DNA of 64,000 bases from Symbiodinium sp. CCMP2592 (taxonomy: Eukaryota > Sar > Dinophyceae > Suessiales > Symbiodiniaceae). Positions 10,901-23,150 of the stretch are shown piece after piece. Where the stretch lies: positions 528,952 through 592,951 of the forward strand of contig CAJNDT010004957.1 of assembly GCA_905221615.1 (NCBI GenBank), written 5' to 3'. Within the stretch, counting starts at the first letter, position 1, and each line of letters begins with the position of its first letter. Below the pieces are notes generated by a model. The model did not search any database, was not told the origin of the DNA, and worked only from the letters and a program-made list of their open reading frames with translations. The translations under genes and the position numbers were made by a program.

Positions 10901-13560
10901 CCCAAGTAAGGGCTAGATGTGAAATCCCAACGTTTTCAATCCCGGCCCGTCTCAGCCCTTGGCCCAATGGCTTCCGAGGATTAGAACTGCACAACAGCGG
11001 CTAAACTTGTTCGCTAGGAGCACGAACTAGGACTGTAGTACAACAGCAGCTAAACTTGACTCATAGGCACAGTCAAACCTGCTCGAGGACTAGGCTGACT
11101 AGGACTGTACAACAGCAGCTGAACGAGGCTTCGTATACGTTGTCAACTGAGCACACTTTCACCCTGAGCTCACATCGAATAATACAATAATATTATGCTA
11201 CTCATTATTTAGCCAACAGCACTTGATTGCTGATAATTGTCACGCCCCGCCCTTTGGTCACTTCAAGACCACTTCACACGAAGTCAGTCCTGACCAGTGC
11301 CGCAAGCTGCTCTGTGACGCACGCAGGGACGTGGCTCAAAAGCTGGAACGCTGCCTCTGACTCAAATTTGCCGAGCTTGTAGGCTTCCGCAAGGTCTGCG
11401 GCTTGGCCCCATACCTCGTAGTGAATTGGGTTTGGGATTTAAAATTAGGCTTACGGTTATTATTATTATTGCCATTGTCATTAGTAGATGCCTCAAGCCC
11501 TGCAGCGGTCTTGTCCGCAGCATCCAGCTTCGCCACGAGCTGCAACTGGGCTAGCAAGTTGAAGCAGTTTGGACGCCGCCTCACGGTGCTCGACAAAGTG
11601 ATGCCTGGGGGAAATCTGCGAGCTTCAGCGGCAAACCTCTCTCAACTAAGCTACAGTTACCGCTCGCCTCGGTTTTGAAGCACGATAAGAGAGGGATCAT
11701 CTGACTGAGCAACAGCAATGTTGGCGTGGCATGTTCGCAGTGTCCTGGGCCATTGATTTTGAAGGCCACACAAGGGATAAAACTGTTCTTACAAGAAGAC
11801 AAGACTTATTCCTGATATTTTCTCCCAGACACTCTTGCATTGCCTTCGGCCATACCTACCGCGTTATGTTCAGTTCAACAACGACAGGGATAACAAGTCA
11901 AAGAAAACGACAAGCGGTAAAGAGACTGCTTCTAGATATTTCTAGATTGAAGCACGCCAGCAGCCTCCAAGAACTCAGGAACCTCTTTGGCACAGAGCAT
12001 CACGGTCCACGCCGCGATGGACCTGGTGAATCCCTTGACCATGACAGCGGAAAGCGGCTGCAACAGGAAGCCGTTGTCAGTCTCCGTGGTTTCGGGGCCC
12101 ACGATGTCCGAAGCCTCCAACTGCATTGTTGGCCGCATGCCAAGGTCGGGCCGCTGTGCCCCGGCTGACAGGCGCTCTACACCCGGAAGGTCAGCACTCG
12201 TTTGGAAACTGGGCTCAGGGTCGATTAATGTTCAGGTCATGGCTTTGGGATAGCAGCCATGATTCATTTGTCTGTAAGTTTATGATGCAACACTAACAAT
12301 AACAACTATAACTCCAAAAGAATCAACTCTTCTCAGCATCCACACAAGTGCAAGCAACCCGTTGACAGCCACCAGCTGTCCCAACTGCAGAAGGACATCC
12401 TTGAATGTTTTTCGCTTCGTAGGTTTGAGGATTAGTTTTGGGGTTTGAGGATTAGTTTTGGCTTAGTCTGTAAGTAAGCACTAACTTGCAAACATGACAA
12501 TACATATACCGCCGGAATAACAAGTTAAAGTTAAGACTGATGCTTCGGTCCAATGGCGGCCTCTATCACCCCCTTGACGCCCATGCATGTGTCAATGGGA
12601 AGGTGCCACGGGCGTAGCAGAACCGCTCCCTGCTTCCGCATGCTTTGCTCCGTTGCATACTGCCTGTCAGCCATCAATTCCATTGAGCCCTAATAAGCCT
12701 ACCGCCACAATCAGGAAACTTTCCAAAGCACGGGGTGCGACTGGCCTCCCATCCTCAGGCGGGAAAGTCGTTTCCACCCATCGCAGCATCGCAAGCACTG
12801 CCTCCTTCCAGCGCCAGGCCGGGGCTTCATTGCAACCCAAGACTCTTAGTAGTATCGTCGTAGAGTCTCATACTAAACAAACTTACATCATAAACTAAAC
12901 CCAAAACTTGGAACCCCAAACCCCAAACAACCATAAACTCAAATAATAAATACGCCAAACGGTACAAATCATATTCCTAAACCCTATAAACTAAACCACC
13001 CTAAACCCCATGCTAGACTTACACCCTAACCCTAGTCACGAAGATTAAGCCCCGATAATCTTATTCTCACTCTAAATATTAAAATTATTATCTTGCTCAA
13101 AATGACAGTAGCATTGAGACATAGTCTTCCGTTGTGCTTCAAAGCTTCAGACTTACACCCCAGGGTGATTCTCCACTTTAGTATTAGTCGGTTTAGTAAG
13201 AGTAACAACTAACTAACCTGAGGAACCCAGGGCTCCTTGCTGCCAAGGACATCAGTCCGCCGGAAATAGACATCCATGCTGTCAAACCGCTCGATGCGAT
13301 CAGTACTTAGCACGCCGGGCACAAGGAAAACATTGACCCGACATAAACCCCACGAGCAACACGCTAACACGATCACTTCGTCAACTCTAAGGGTTGGGCT
13401 ACCAATTTGTGAATATCTTCACATGCGGCAGGCGAAGCCCCTCGGGCGTCGGAGCTTCTGTCGTAGCATCCGACTGGATGGACTTCGAGCTGACCCCTCG
13501 CTGCAGTTTCTGAGCTGAGCCTGAGCCCTGGCCACCGCCTGACTTTCGCTTCCCACCCAT
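4802..13560 (-). CDS. very large uncharacterised dinoflagellate-type protein, at least 20 exons
   Basis: ATG at 13560 opens MGGKRKSGGG; the last exon ends with TAG at 4804-4802. Exons with consistent splice sites are 13560-13403, 13305-13218, 12208-11956, 11638-11504, 11414-11280, 9392-9266, 9145-8982, 8564-8387, 7922-7864, 7660-7528, 7456-7252 and 6978-6802. Approximate ones are 12830-12706, 12694-12538, 10834-10560, 10236-10066, 9975-9847, 6711-6420, 5787-5610, 5518-5309 and 5040-4802. Most introns are GT-AG; donors at 11503, 9846 and 7251 appear to be GC. From memory, the order of segments resembles a long uncharacterised family in Symbiodiniaceae; I recognise no catalytic domain. Two places (near 12700 and 10790) seem to need a one-base shift, so this copy may be decayed. 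It could also be two adjacent genes, because 7237 offers an alternative stop. Confidence 0.6.
5830..6410. other. AT-rich intron-like stretch
   Basis: This stretch is strongly AT-rich, unlike the flanking exons. It lies between the exons at 6711-6420 and 5787-5610 and is most simply a long intron. No coding signal is seen. Confidence 0.4.
8140..8259. repeat. foldback (MITE-like) element
   Basis: The terminal inverted repeat CTACCTAGAGGCTCATACC runs on through TACCCC and a T run, facing the mirror copy that ends at 8259. The centre has no coding capacity. It sits in an intron of the very large gene. The AGAGGCTC end resembles elements near 36975 and 38360. Confidence 0.7.
8387..10834 (-). other. 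exon group 2 of the very large protein
   Basis: Segments in order are EGFELEGPKLIMPQ then YSMFRFITHESL (10834-10560, needing one extra base skipped near 10790), EPLQKAAALFVHCMEQLQKK (10236-10066), DSVPPADLARVSIFRACL (9975-9847), VANDLETVEKYAMESMDR (9392-9266), KGIGAIETWSTANHLYVL (9145-8982) and VDEAVETAKSISTHSPES (8564-8387). The 9145-8982 exon ends with CA and the next opens with T, completing one codon. These are mostly charged helical segments without a recognisable domain. Confidence 0.55.
10401..10442. repeat. short CCCTAAA array
   Basis: There are several CCCTAAA units in an intron of the very large gene. It is interstitial, with coding exons on both sides. Confidence 0.7.
11280..13560 (-). 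other. exon group 1 of the very large protein
   Basis: The first intron splits a codon: TG at 13403 joins T at 13305, giving FTNC then TDRIERFDSMDVYFRR. Then come WKEAVLAMLRWVETTFPP (about 12830-12706) and RKQGAVLLRPWHLPIDT (about 12694-12538), whose final CA joins T at 12208. The 12208-11956 exon reads EASDIVGPETTETDNGF. Exons 11638-11504 and 11414-11280 are 45 codons each in phase 0, ending LVRTDF before a GT donor. The frame between FLIV (12706) and the following exon is not continuous, and a 13-base GT..AG there is too short for an intron. Confidence 0.6.
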
Positions 13561-14104
13561 GGCCACAGGAAGGAAACAAACGTCACGAGAAAAGTCGCAG
13601 AGCCTGCTGCGAGATCACAGCACAACAACGAATTTGGGGCAATGGGCACCAACTCAATGCAATGAAGCTACCAGTATAATTGGTAGGAAGTCAAGTTCAA
13701 CCCAGTGCCAGGGCCACTGCCACATCTCCTGAAACGTGATCACCTGCAAGCGCAACACATTGATTGTCGCAAGGCTTCAGGAGGTGGGGTTCGTATGGCT
13801 TGCTCCTTGCTGGCTTCGCTTGCAGCATGGCCGACGATGGATATGAATGAGTTTGATAATTTGGTTTGATTTGATTTCAACATCATTCAGATTCAACACA
13901 ATGACAACTAAAACTAACAACTGAAGTACTTTCGAGGTGGAGGGCAGTTCTACTGGCAGCACATGATATTTCTAGTCCAATCTTAGGGGAACTCGCAATA
14001 AATTCTTCATTGACTTGACGTTGGCAGAAGCATGCAAATGCACTAAATTGCTCTATGTTTCCAGGAGGTGTCGTATTGACGCTAAGCTCTACAAAGAACA
14101 GCAG

Positions 14105-14480
14105 CACTTTGTGACCGGGAGGGGTTGCCCCGGTCACTAACCGATTTTGGGAACTACATTGCCAAATATAGACATACTTGCAAACCCTCCCCAGAGCAGG
14201 CTCCTAAATGTCCATGCCGCACCCCAATTTTTAAGTTATTTCTTGAACGATTGACACGTGGCCCTACGAGGCCTGCCGTTTTGTGACCGGGAGGGCTCGT
14301 CCCGATCACAAGCTTATTTCGCAAACTACATTGACAACTGTGCACAGACATGCAAACCCTCCCCAAGGCATCCTCCTAAATGTCCATGCCGCACCCTAAT
14401 TTTTCTATCATTTCATCACAGACTGATGCCTGGCCTCTGTCAAGGCCACCATTCTGTGACCCGGAGGCCTCGGACCGGTG
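14105..14480. repeat. tandem repeat, unit about 172 bp
   Basis: Copies start near 14109, 14282 and (partial) 14453, each opening TTTGTGACCGGGAGG or similar. They share GCAAACCCTCCCCA and AAATGTCCATGCCGCACC blocks. It lies between the 5' end of the very large gene and the 3' end of the gene at 17403-16063, inside GT1. Confidence 0.75.
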
Positions 14481-14483
14481 GTT

Positions 14484-14563
14484 TAGGGTAAGAGGTTTAG
14501 GGGTTTAGGGTGCAGGGTTTAGGGTGGTTTAAAACTCAGTGTTTATGGGTCTAGGGTTTAGGC
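14484..14563. repeat. degenerate TTTAGGG array
   Basis: Several GTTTAGGG-type units follow directly on the 172-bp repeat block. Confidence 0.6.
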
Positions 14564-14589
14564 ATGCGAAGTGCTCCCATAATACTGAC

Positions 14590-15680
14590 TGTCCTCAGTT
14601 CGGGGCAGAATCGAAAAGAAACCCAGCAACAGTTGAACCCAGCGACTAATGACCTCAACAATCGTGCACTGAACCTGAAGAGATGACACCAACAATCGAA
14701 GGAAATCATCCTGATCAATTGTCCCAGGATACCTGCAACGGTAACAACGATTTTGTGATCGTGCCGAAGTGACTAGAAAAGTCATAAATTGAAAGTGCCG
14801 GGTTGCGGCCGCCGATCCAGCAACCTCAGTTTTGGAAGGCTACGGGTCATGAAACCAACAATCGAGGGACATCATTCGGATCAGTTGCCCCAATGGAACC
14901 CGGCAACAAAAATTTTGTGATCCCCGCGAACAACCAAAGACAGACAGCCACAAAACCTAACTGCCGGCTTGTTGTGACGATCATGACACTACCTGCTCTA
15001 AGTTAGGGAAACCATACGGATCAGTTGCACCAGCGGAACCCGGCAACAACGATTTTGTGATCAGAGGGAACTACCCAGGTCACAAAAATGAAACTGCCGG
15101 GTTGCACCCGCCAACCCGGCAACCTCAGTTTTGTGATCAGGACGGGTTGCCATGATCAGAAAACTGAGGTTGCCGGGTTCCAAATTATTGAACTGAATTG
15201 ATAATAGTATGATTTGTGATCAGAGCGAACTACCCAGGTCACAAAAATGAAACTGTCGGGTTGCACCCGCCAACCCGGCAACCTGAGTTTTGTGATCAGG
15301 ACGGGTTGCCATGGTCACAAAGGCCCGTGTTGCCGGGTTCCAAATTATTGAACTGAACTGATAATAGTATGATGCCAGTGCCCACTGTTGCTGATCACAA
15401 ACCCACCCTTCTAGAAGCAAGCTTCGAGCACAGAACCATCACCTCTGAGGCCACGGCGCTTTCTGATCAGCAGGGCCCCCCATGATCACGAAAGGCAGGC
15501 CTGGGAGGTGGCAAATGAGCATGCAGGATATTAGGGAGGTGCAACAAATGGAATCACAGTCCCAAACCCTGGGATTTGTGACCATGGGAGGGCTCCGTGA
15601 TCAGAAATGGCAGTGTGATTCCAGGCATTCATTTTGTGATCAGCAGCGTTTTGCGAAGCCCTCGATTTGTGACTGACTGG
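14590..15680. repeat. GATCACAAA-rich repeat block with a 159-bp tandem unit
   Basis: Two adjacent near-identical 159-bp units begin at 15054 and 15213. Each contains inverted modules built from TTTGTGATCAG and GGTTGCCGGGTT. Looser copies of the TGTGATC module continue from about 14620 to 15675. It looks like a small satellite built from inverted submodules. No coding signal. Confidence 0.7.
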
Positions 15681-16062
15681 CTCCTCGTCGCAGAGTCTGG
15701 CAGCTGTGTTTTGGCCAAATACTAAAATGCTGGTCTGGTACTGTTACTAGGTATCAAAGACCTTCGTCTTATGTCTACTCTCAAAATACATTATATGAAG
15801 CACGACCACTTAAAATCTAGGCCTTAAACCAAGGTTTAACACTCAAAAGTAAGTAATACACCGAAATATACACCGTGACCCGCCGACTCCACAACTGCCA
15901 GCCTCAACGCCGGCACAAGGCACTTTCACAGTTGCCACGACTCCAGCACTGCAATCGAACATATTTCAACACCTCAGGAAATAAATTATTTTACATATTA
16001 CAGGTCTGAGTCTGCAAAATAACAACTAATGCGAAGCTAAAAACTAGTAAGCAGGCTGGAAT

Positions 16063-17403
16063 CTACGGAACTTCGACTGTGGTGGCTCTAAACGCTTCCT
16101 CCACTATTTCGAGAGCTCTAGCGATAGGCACACCGGCCGCCCAAAGTTGAGCTGCTGCCTTGTGCACATGATGGCTTCGTCTTCGGATCTTATACTTGTC
16201 CAATGCCCGGCGGTCCAAGCGGTGGCTTTCAAGCCGCAGCTGATTCGGGACCTGGCACGCTTTCATGGAAGACATTCAATCTCTGCTGGTTTTGGCGCGA
16301 CTGTCACCTTACAAACTACTACCTTTCAAGCCATTGATTATTATCTTAAGTACTAAGCATCGAACCGGATCGAAGTTCACACCAGGAGCAGCTCCAGCTA
16401 AACCTCGGACACCACGGCCGACTGCTGGCCCTGGAGCCGGAAGGAACCTCAACTGCCACGGAAGACGAGTTTGTTCGCGAATTTACAGTGTCAGCCTTAC
16501 GACTGCAAGCGAGCAGCCTCCCTAAAGATAGAGGTGGCTCCTTGTTCACGTCCCCATTTGCCAGGCGGCACAAGTACTCCGCGACATGGTTCAAGTCGTA
16601 GGGAGACTGTCCTGAGCGGTGGCAGGCTCAGGCTTGCTTCTTACAAAGTTTTAGACTCCAACTTGTAACCCCAGAATAAAAATCAATACAATTCCCAAGC
16701 ACCGTTGCCCCGGGCTATTGCATCCCAGCCCCGGCCTAATCAAGTTTCAGACCCTGAACCCATCCCAAGGATTGAATTACGGCCTTTCTCGAATAAAAAA
16801 ACCTTGAACGGTTCAAAGCCCTGAACGTAATAATTCAATGCTAACTTTACTCCTGAGCGTTACTAATTAATTCGAAAACCACATGACTGCCTAAGACCAT
16901 AGGGTAGTAGCAATGTTGAATTTGGAGCTAGAGTGAAACTTCATAGGTTGCAGGCTTACTCCCTTTCTCTGCGAACAAAAGCACCTCGAGCCCGTTATTG
17001 TGGAGGGTTTCCTTTCAGGGGTTTCAAGATGGCTGCGGCGGCAGCTGTAGCGAGAGATTCGTGATGATGTTTGAAACTGAGCGGTTGCAACCCTTTGAAA
17101 TAATAATCAGACAAGGAAACTTATTATACTGGCCTGAGCTGCCTGCAAACAGTGTCCCACCGTGACTGGCAAACCAAATTTTAAATCAGGCTGACATGTA
17201 CTACTTCATGGACTGCCACACACCACAAACATTGACGGGGGCATGTACTCAGCCACGAAAGCACAGACACAGTCGACATCACACTGCGAACTCAACCCTA
17301 AATTCGTTACGTCCCACATGAATCCATCCCGGGCTCGCATGATGGATGCATGCTTGCGCCAATGCTCAGCAGTTTTAGTCTCCAGCGGACGTGGCTCCGC
17401 CAT
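16063..17403 (-). CDS. small basic protein of unknown function, spliced
   Basis: ATG at 17403 starts a 31-codon exon (MAEPRPLETKTAEHWRK) ending at a GT donor at 17310. A second recognisable segment, about 16607-16480, reads DLNHVAEYLCRLANGDVNK. The last exon, 16251-16063, is 63 codons with a TAG stop and is rich in Arg/His/Ala (KYKIRRRSHHVHKAAAQLW). Intervening exons were not resolved, so the total length is uncertain. I recognise no family. It lies between the DUF7869-like gene upstream and a repeat block downstream, in the same orientation as the other GT1 genes. Confidence 0.45.
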
Positions 17404-18029
17404 TACTGCCAGGGGAAGTCAGCACTTGCACTTAATAAAAGGGAATTGAGTAGCACTCCAATCTGGAGACAATCTACATCGACCAAGTCTGTGATTGCAC
17501 TGATGACATAAGCACTGACAGACCTTTTATCATGTTGTAGTAGTTATATGATCAATACTGCTAAGATTCTACTCCTGCTACTACTACTACCACCACCATG
17601 CACTACTAAGACTACTACTATTATTATTACTACGACTACTTTACATTGTTATTCCCTTTGGTTGCTTGGAGTCCTCATACTTCTTAGCTTTGTTTTATGA
17701 TTGAACCTTAAGCTTTAATGCAGCAGCACACAGTGGCTAGAAAGTCACAACAGTCAAACCAGAGCCTTCAGGAACAATCCCTGAAGAAGCCAGATTGGCA
17801 GCCACGCTCTGCGGAAGGTACCGCAGGACCCGACCGTTGCCATCCCAATCCTCATTTTGCATCCATTGCTTCGTCCTGGGGACACAGCATTTCTTTTACT
17901 TCGAGGTCACGAGACCGGCTTCCCGACACGGAGTAGGCTGATTGTTGCTAGTATATTACAAACAAATCTCAAGAAGCTGGAACTTGCTGTAACTTTCCGT
18001 TCAAGGCCACATGCCTCGTAGCTGCAAGA

Positions 18030-20880
18030 CTAAGACAAGACACTCGGGGGTTTATCAGGGTAGTTTGCATCACTCATTCCCGTCCTGAGGACAACATCCC
18101 CTGGGCTGAGGGCCACGTGTTGGCGGTCCCAGTATGCGTTGTCAATCAAGTTCTCGTCCACTTGGCCTTGTCATTCTTGAAAGCAGTAGCCCTCGACCCT
18201 GAAGTAAACTTGATCCCACACTGAACGTTCAACCCAGAACGTTGAAGCCTCAATCCTCTAAATCTGCCTGCATTGTAAATTTGTGCCTGGGCCTGTGGAA
18301 CTACGGAAAAGTTCACCGCTTACGATCTAGGGTTTCGGGTTTTAAGGTTTAGGGTTTACGTTTAAAGCCTTATTACCCTGGGACCCTTAAACCCTCTACT
18401 GTGGCTTGTCAGCTGGCCTCTGAGGTCCTGCAGCCTGTCCAGTGCAAACACGTGTGGTGCACCTGCACCACCGATGCCAACCAGTTGGCAGCCCCATGTG
18501 GCAGAGTGCAGGAAATGTTTCCTGAGTGGATGACATGTAAAAACAGGCGACTCAGACTTGAAGACTCACAAATAATCTTCCCGCGAGTTGATCCGGGGGG
18601 TCGTGGGTCGTTACATTGTTGCAGTACTAATAAACAACGCTGAGAGATTGCACAATAGAGCCCAGAATCCAGTCCCGGACCTGCTCTAGCCGCACGACGA
18701 CTTTCTCACGTTCGTGGACTCTGACCTGCCGAACAGTGAGTCAAACAGACATGGCTGGCAATGGGCTGAAGCCTGGCAATTGGCAGACCACCTACTTTGA
18801 ACGACTAATAAGTAGATGAGTTTGACACCGTGGTCAGATTGTCGTTTAGACTTTAGGCTGCTCCGAGCCTGAGGCTGGTCGAGGAACGCCTGCAGCTTGT
18901 GGCGGAAGTCACATGGCAGGTGGAGCTCGTTGTTTTCCTCCAGCATTGCGGCCACGTGTCCGAAAAAGCCATCCACGTCCTCGTGGCTATGGCCACTTTG
19001 AAGAAAGCGTGCTTCGGCTCGCCCGACTTTCTTGGCAGCAACTAGTGCAGCGAGGAGTCGAACTATTGTATTGTTCTTCGACTCTCGTGCCGTGTTGTCT
19101 GCCTGGCACAGGATCTCGCACTGTCTGAGGTCTATGCCGCTCTCGGTCAGCCGGCCCAAAGAATGCAAGATAATGTCTGCCATTGCACTTGAATCTTTGC
19201 ACACCCACTGCTCACTCGTGGCGAGGACGACGGTATGGCCGTGGACAATGCAGGCGACAAGCTCAATATTCGGCCGTACGAAATTACTGAACTCTTTCGC
19301 CTCCATAGCCAGCGACCTCGGCCATCGGAATTTGGATTTATCCATTCCGTCCACGATAAGGCAGATCGTCTGGTAGCCATTGGTGCCAACCGCTGCTGCT
19401 CTGCTCTGGGCTCGTGCTTTCCAATATACAACACGATCGTTGTATTGTCTTCGAAGGTGCACGTTGTAAAGCTGCATTTGAGCAGCATGTGCTACACGGT
19501 CCCGGCTGAGCTTCTTGAGGATGGCTTTGTGGCGAACACAAGTGTTGCACTTACCGTGCGCCGAGTGCTCCCTGATGGCCAAACATTGGTGGAACGATTG
19601 TCTCCAAACCTGGCTGATGCAACAATAATCGAACCGACCTGCTGGTTTAGAGTCTTATTTCACTGCTGCAAAAGAATCCACTGATTATGTGCAAAGGTGG
19701 CCCTCAACGTCCCGCTGAGAGTTTATCCGAGGCTTCAGCCCTGAATCAATCCGACAATCGAAATAAAAATACTGTCAACTTCCAAGCTGCTAGGCGGAAA
19801 AGCTTGAGGGACGGCGGCGTCTCAGTGCCCACCATACGTGCCTTCATGAGGTTGTGGTAGTCCTTGAAGGTTCCAGGTGGAAGGTACCGCATCTGGCGAA
19901 ACCGTGCTGGATCGCTGCTTCGGGCCAAACCTTGCTGTTCTGTGGCCAGCTTGGGCCTCCGTCCACGATGCCGGCGAAACCGCATAGCTCTGTGGCCATC
20001 AGTGAGGGGCTGGGTCCGGCCGCCTCTCGAGACAGTCGGCATTGGCTCCGCACACTGATCGTACTGTTCCTGGAGGAACTGGGTAACCAGGCCCCTCTGC
20101 TTGAAAAGCAGCTGTCTGGAAATGCCGCCCATTGTAAACTTTTGTCCCACAAAGCGGCCGTCTACAGGACAAGGTTCGGAGTTCAGAGCTGCCTTCCGCA
20201 AAGTCCGGAAACGAGTGCTTCCAATCCCAAGCAAGATGCGGAATGCATAATGACACACATCACGCCCGAGGAGCTTCCGCTGACGTGTTGCCAATGCAGC
20301 TCGGCCGACGCAGCCGGGGCCCTGCAGCATATCAAAAACCTGGTGGTTGCACGATGACTGCAGAAGGTTCAGATACTAAACTCATCCTACTCTAAACAAC
20401 AAACTAGCATCATACCCTCTAAACCCTGGACCCTTCCTCTGACCTGTCCGAACGAAATAAAACTCTAAACTACCCCTGTTAACTTCATATCTTTAAAGTT
20501 TCAAGACTCCAAGGAACTTTCTGGTCCGCATCCCGCTTGTCCAAAGTTTTCAACTCGCAGCGCAGGTCCAGCAACTGCTTCTGTAGTTCCGGAGGCTGGA
20601 ATTGTTGTAAGCAGTTCTTTCTTGCACGACATCTGCAGGCCTTTTGAACAACTCGGCCCAAACGGCTTCGCTCTGAGTCGAGCACTATGCGAAGCGCTCC
20701 GGCCTTCCGCTTTCTTGCAGAGGGCTTCGAGCCAGAAGCAGGTTCCGAAGCCGATGGCCTCACATCCTCGTCATCCGACAATGTGTCGACAGCATGAGCC
20801 CGCACGGGAGGAGCTGCACATGGCTCCTCGTCCGACAAGCCAACATCACCTTGCAGCATGGAGCCCTGCCATGCTGCCAA
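18030..20880 (-). CDS. DUF7869-like RNase-H-fold protein, candidate GT1 transposase
   Basis: Exons with matching phases are 20880-20518, 20339-19791, 19609-18827, 18725-18670, 18521 to about 18405, and probably about 18167-18030 (TAG). Introns are GT-AG (178 bp), GC-AG (181 bp), GT-AG (101 bp) and GA-AG (148 bp). The N-terminus is acidic with DTLSDDEDV, then CRCRARKNC. The second exon has LLGRDVCHYAFRILLGIG. The third has a Cys pair (CNTCVRHK) and the core: Asp in IVDGMDKSKF, Asp in QADNTARESKN and SGHSHEDVDGFFG. Then come VRDWKHFL (spanning the GA-AG intron) and IGGAGAPHVF. These three acidic/His motifs are the DUF7869 signature, related in fold to DDE transposases. No reading-frame damage is visible. 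Being the only nuclease-like gene in GT1 makes it the best transposase candidate; that is inference. Confidence 0.75.
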
Positions 20881-23150
20881 GTCAGATGGTTGGCAGCAGC
20901 AGCTTGCTCAGCAATACGCTGCCATCGTGCCGTCACCACGCAGAGGACTTGGGACTGACTGCTAGAACCATACGATGCAGAGTACTGTACTGACTATCAA
21001 AACCTTCCTGCAGTGTTTAGCTGACGTGCTATAGAATCCAAGTCTCTCGGCCAGAATGACATTTACGAGATTCGGCTATCAGTTTAGCTAAGTAGATGCA
21101 GCTCAACCTGTCACTAGTGCTCCGACAACCTACACACTGTCCTATCAGTAGCACTTCTACGGTGCAAGATAATAAGCAACGAATGTCAGAAGTGATTTGG
21201 CCTTGTGACAAACGGGACTTGAGCAACAGAACTTGACTGTGAGACCGGGCTGATTGAATCCACATCCCTCCCGCAACTTCTCCAAGGGCCTGAGCTAATT
21301 TAAGGTTGGATAGGAGAATCAAGGGGGTTCAGAGCTGATCAGTGGCTTCAGTTGAGTTTCGCATGCCAATCATCAACTAATTTAATTTAACTTCCCAGTT
21401 CATGTTTGTTGTGCTCTGAACGAAAGGATGTCGTTGAAACATGACAATGAACAACATATACGTACAAAACATAGACTAGAAGGTAACTGTTCACATGACA
21501 CAAATTACAACACATTTAGCTTATTATGCACGACGGAACAAATCTACTACACCTTTAGTTTATCGATCTACTCTGTATATAATATGCTGATAGTCAGTAT
21601 ATAGATGGTCACACATAACAACAAGTACGTATTGACTAAAACTGACTATTTGTAAGGAATATACTACACACACTATATAATATGCAGATATATTAAACAA
21701 ATAAATAATCACATACATTTACGACCCCCGATGGCTGCTCAAGCATGGATGAATGACTGTTGATAATTACTTTTAGATGTTGTTGAGACTTGGACTCCGT
21801 TTCTGGTTCCACCGCAGTGATAGGTTGCCATTGTGCAATCTACGAACTCTATGCTGCCCGGGTGGCTAACTTGGAACTTTACACGTCGTGTCAACAAACA
21901 CACTGGAGCTGAGGCCTGCTACACTAATGATTTCCCTAGCGCTTCGTCCCAAATAGCCGTAAGTCTCAAACCTGAAACCTAAAATCCTGAAGCGACCTGC
22001 CGAACCAATACCAACAACAGCCCAAAGCCTATAAACCCGGCACACTCAGACACTGAAACCCAGATCCCTAACCCACAAGTCTTCCTGAAACCTGAACCTC
22101 AATCGCACAAGTTCCTGTGACCGTCCATAATGACATAAAACCCGAACCCACCTGACGTGCTGAAACCCTAAATCCTGGAACCTATATGGGCACCTTAACC
22201 CTGAGCCTTAAGCCGGAATCACTGACACCCAGAACACTTAACCCACAAAAAACTTTGAACCTCAAACTGGAACCTAAAGTGGAATTGTCCTACGACTGTA
22301 ATCGCTTGCTTAATCCCAGCACCCCACCTACCTGGCCTGCTGGAACCGACATTACGTCCCAAGCCTACTACCCTGAACCACGATCATGGAAGATGCCCAG
22401 AACCCACCAGTGAACTTGAAACTTGACCAAAACCTGCAAATCAAAACTTAAGCCGAAAACCCCACCTACCTGGCTGGCTGAGCCCCAAGCCTTGCAATCT
22501 AAGATATCCTCAAACCTGAACGACTCTGAACATCACCAAGAACTGAACCCTTAACCCACAAGTTGATTGAATGTCAACCCTACACTCATCAAAAGCGCTG
22601 CACACTGAGCATCAATGCTGAATGTGAAGGAACCGGAATCAAAAGCCAAACACTGAACCTTAAACCTCAATCTCGCCTTTTACTTGGCCAGTTACTAATC
22701 GTTACTTTCGCCATTGTCATTCTTGTTGCTACTCAAGAAACTGCATTTGAACGTACTAAATGCGAGCTAATGCAATAGCAATCGAAATTGCCATGATGAC
22801 ATGCTCCTACACGAGAAACTCACACTTTCTCTCGCAGTGTCACATCCTCCAGGCTCTGGCGAGCTGTTCTAATCGCTGCTAGTCACCATCATGATGACAT
22901 CGAATCACATCGAAGGTGCTCCAAACAAAACCCGACACGATGACGTCGAATCGTATCGACCGCCGTGCTCCAAACACAATCGGATGCCACGATGAGCCTG
23001 GCTTGGAGGAGTGAGTGTTGCATGTCAGGCCTGCTTCCAAGTCAGTCCTGCCCAGCATTGGAATTAGTGAGTAGTGGTTGACATCGTATTTCCAGCAGGC
23101 TCAACATGAGCATCCTGCGGCAGGAACCCTCAAAACTTCCGACCGCCACA
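20881..23150. other. intergenic stretch inside GT1
   Basis: It holds the putative 5' region of the DUF7869-like gene. An AT-rich part lies at about 21400-21720. From about 21970 to 22680 there are repeated CCTGAAACC/CCTAAA-like words. About 22800-23060 contains short repeats of ATGATGACATCGAATC type. No exon is supported. Confidence 0.4.

Noticed and set aside
11325-11345. Trans-spliced leader relic (TGGCTCAA)
   Set aside because: Only eight bases match and the rest of the leader is absent; no convincing leader relic was found anywhere.
12689-12707. A 13-base intron between two exons of the very large gene
   Set aside because: It is far too short for splicing; a frameshift or a missed exon is more likely.
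14105-15680. CRISPR array
   Set aside because: Units are long, adjacent and without regular unique spacers; the context is eukaryotic.
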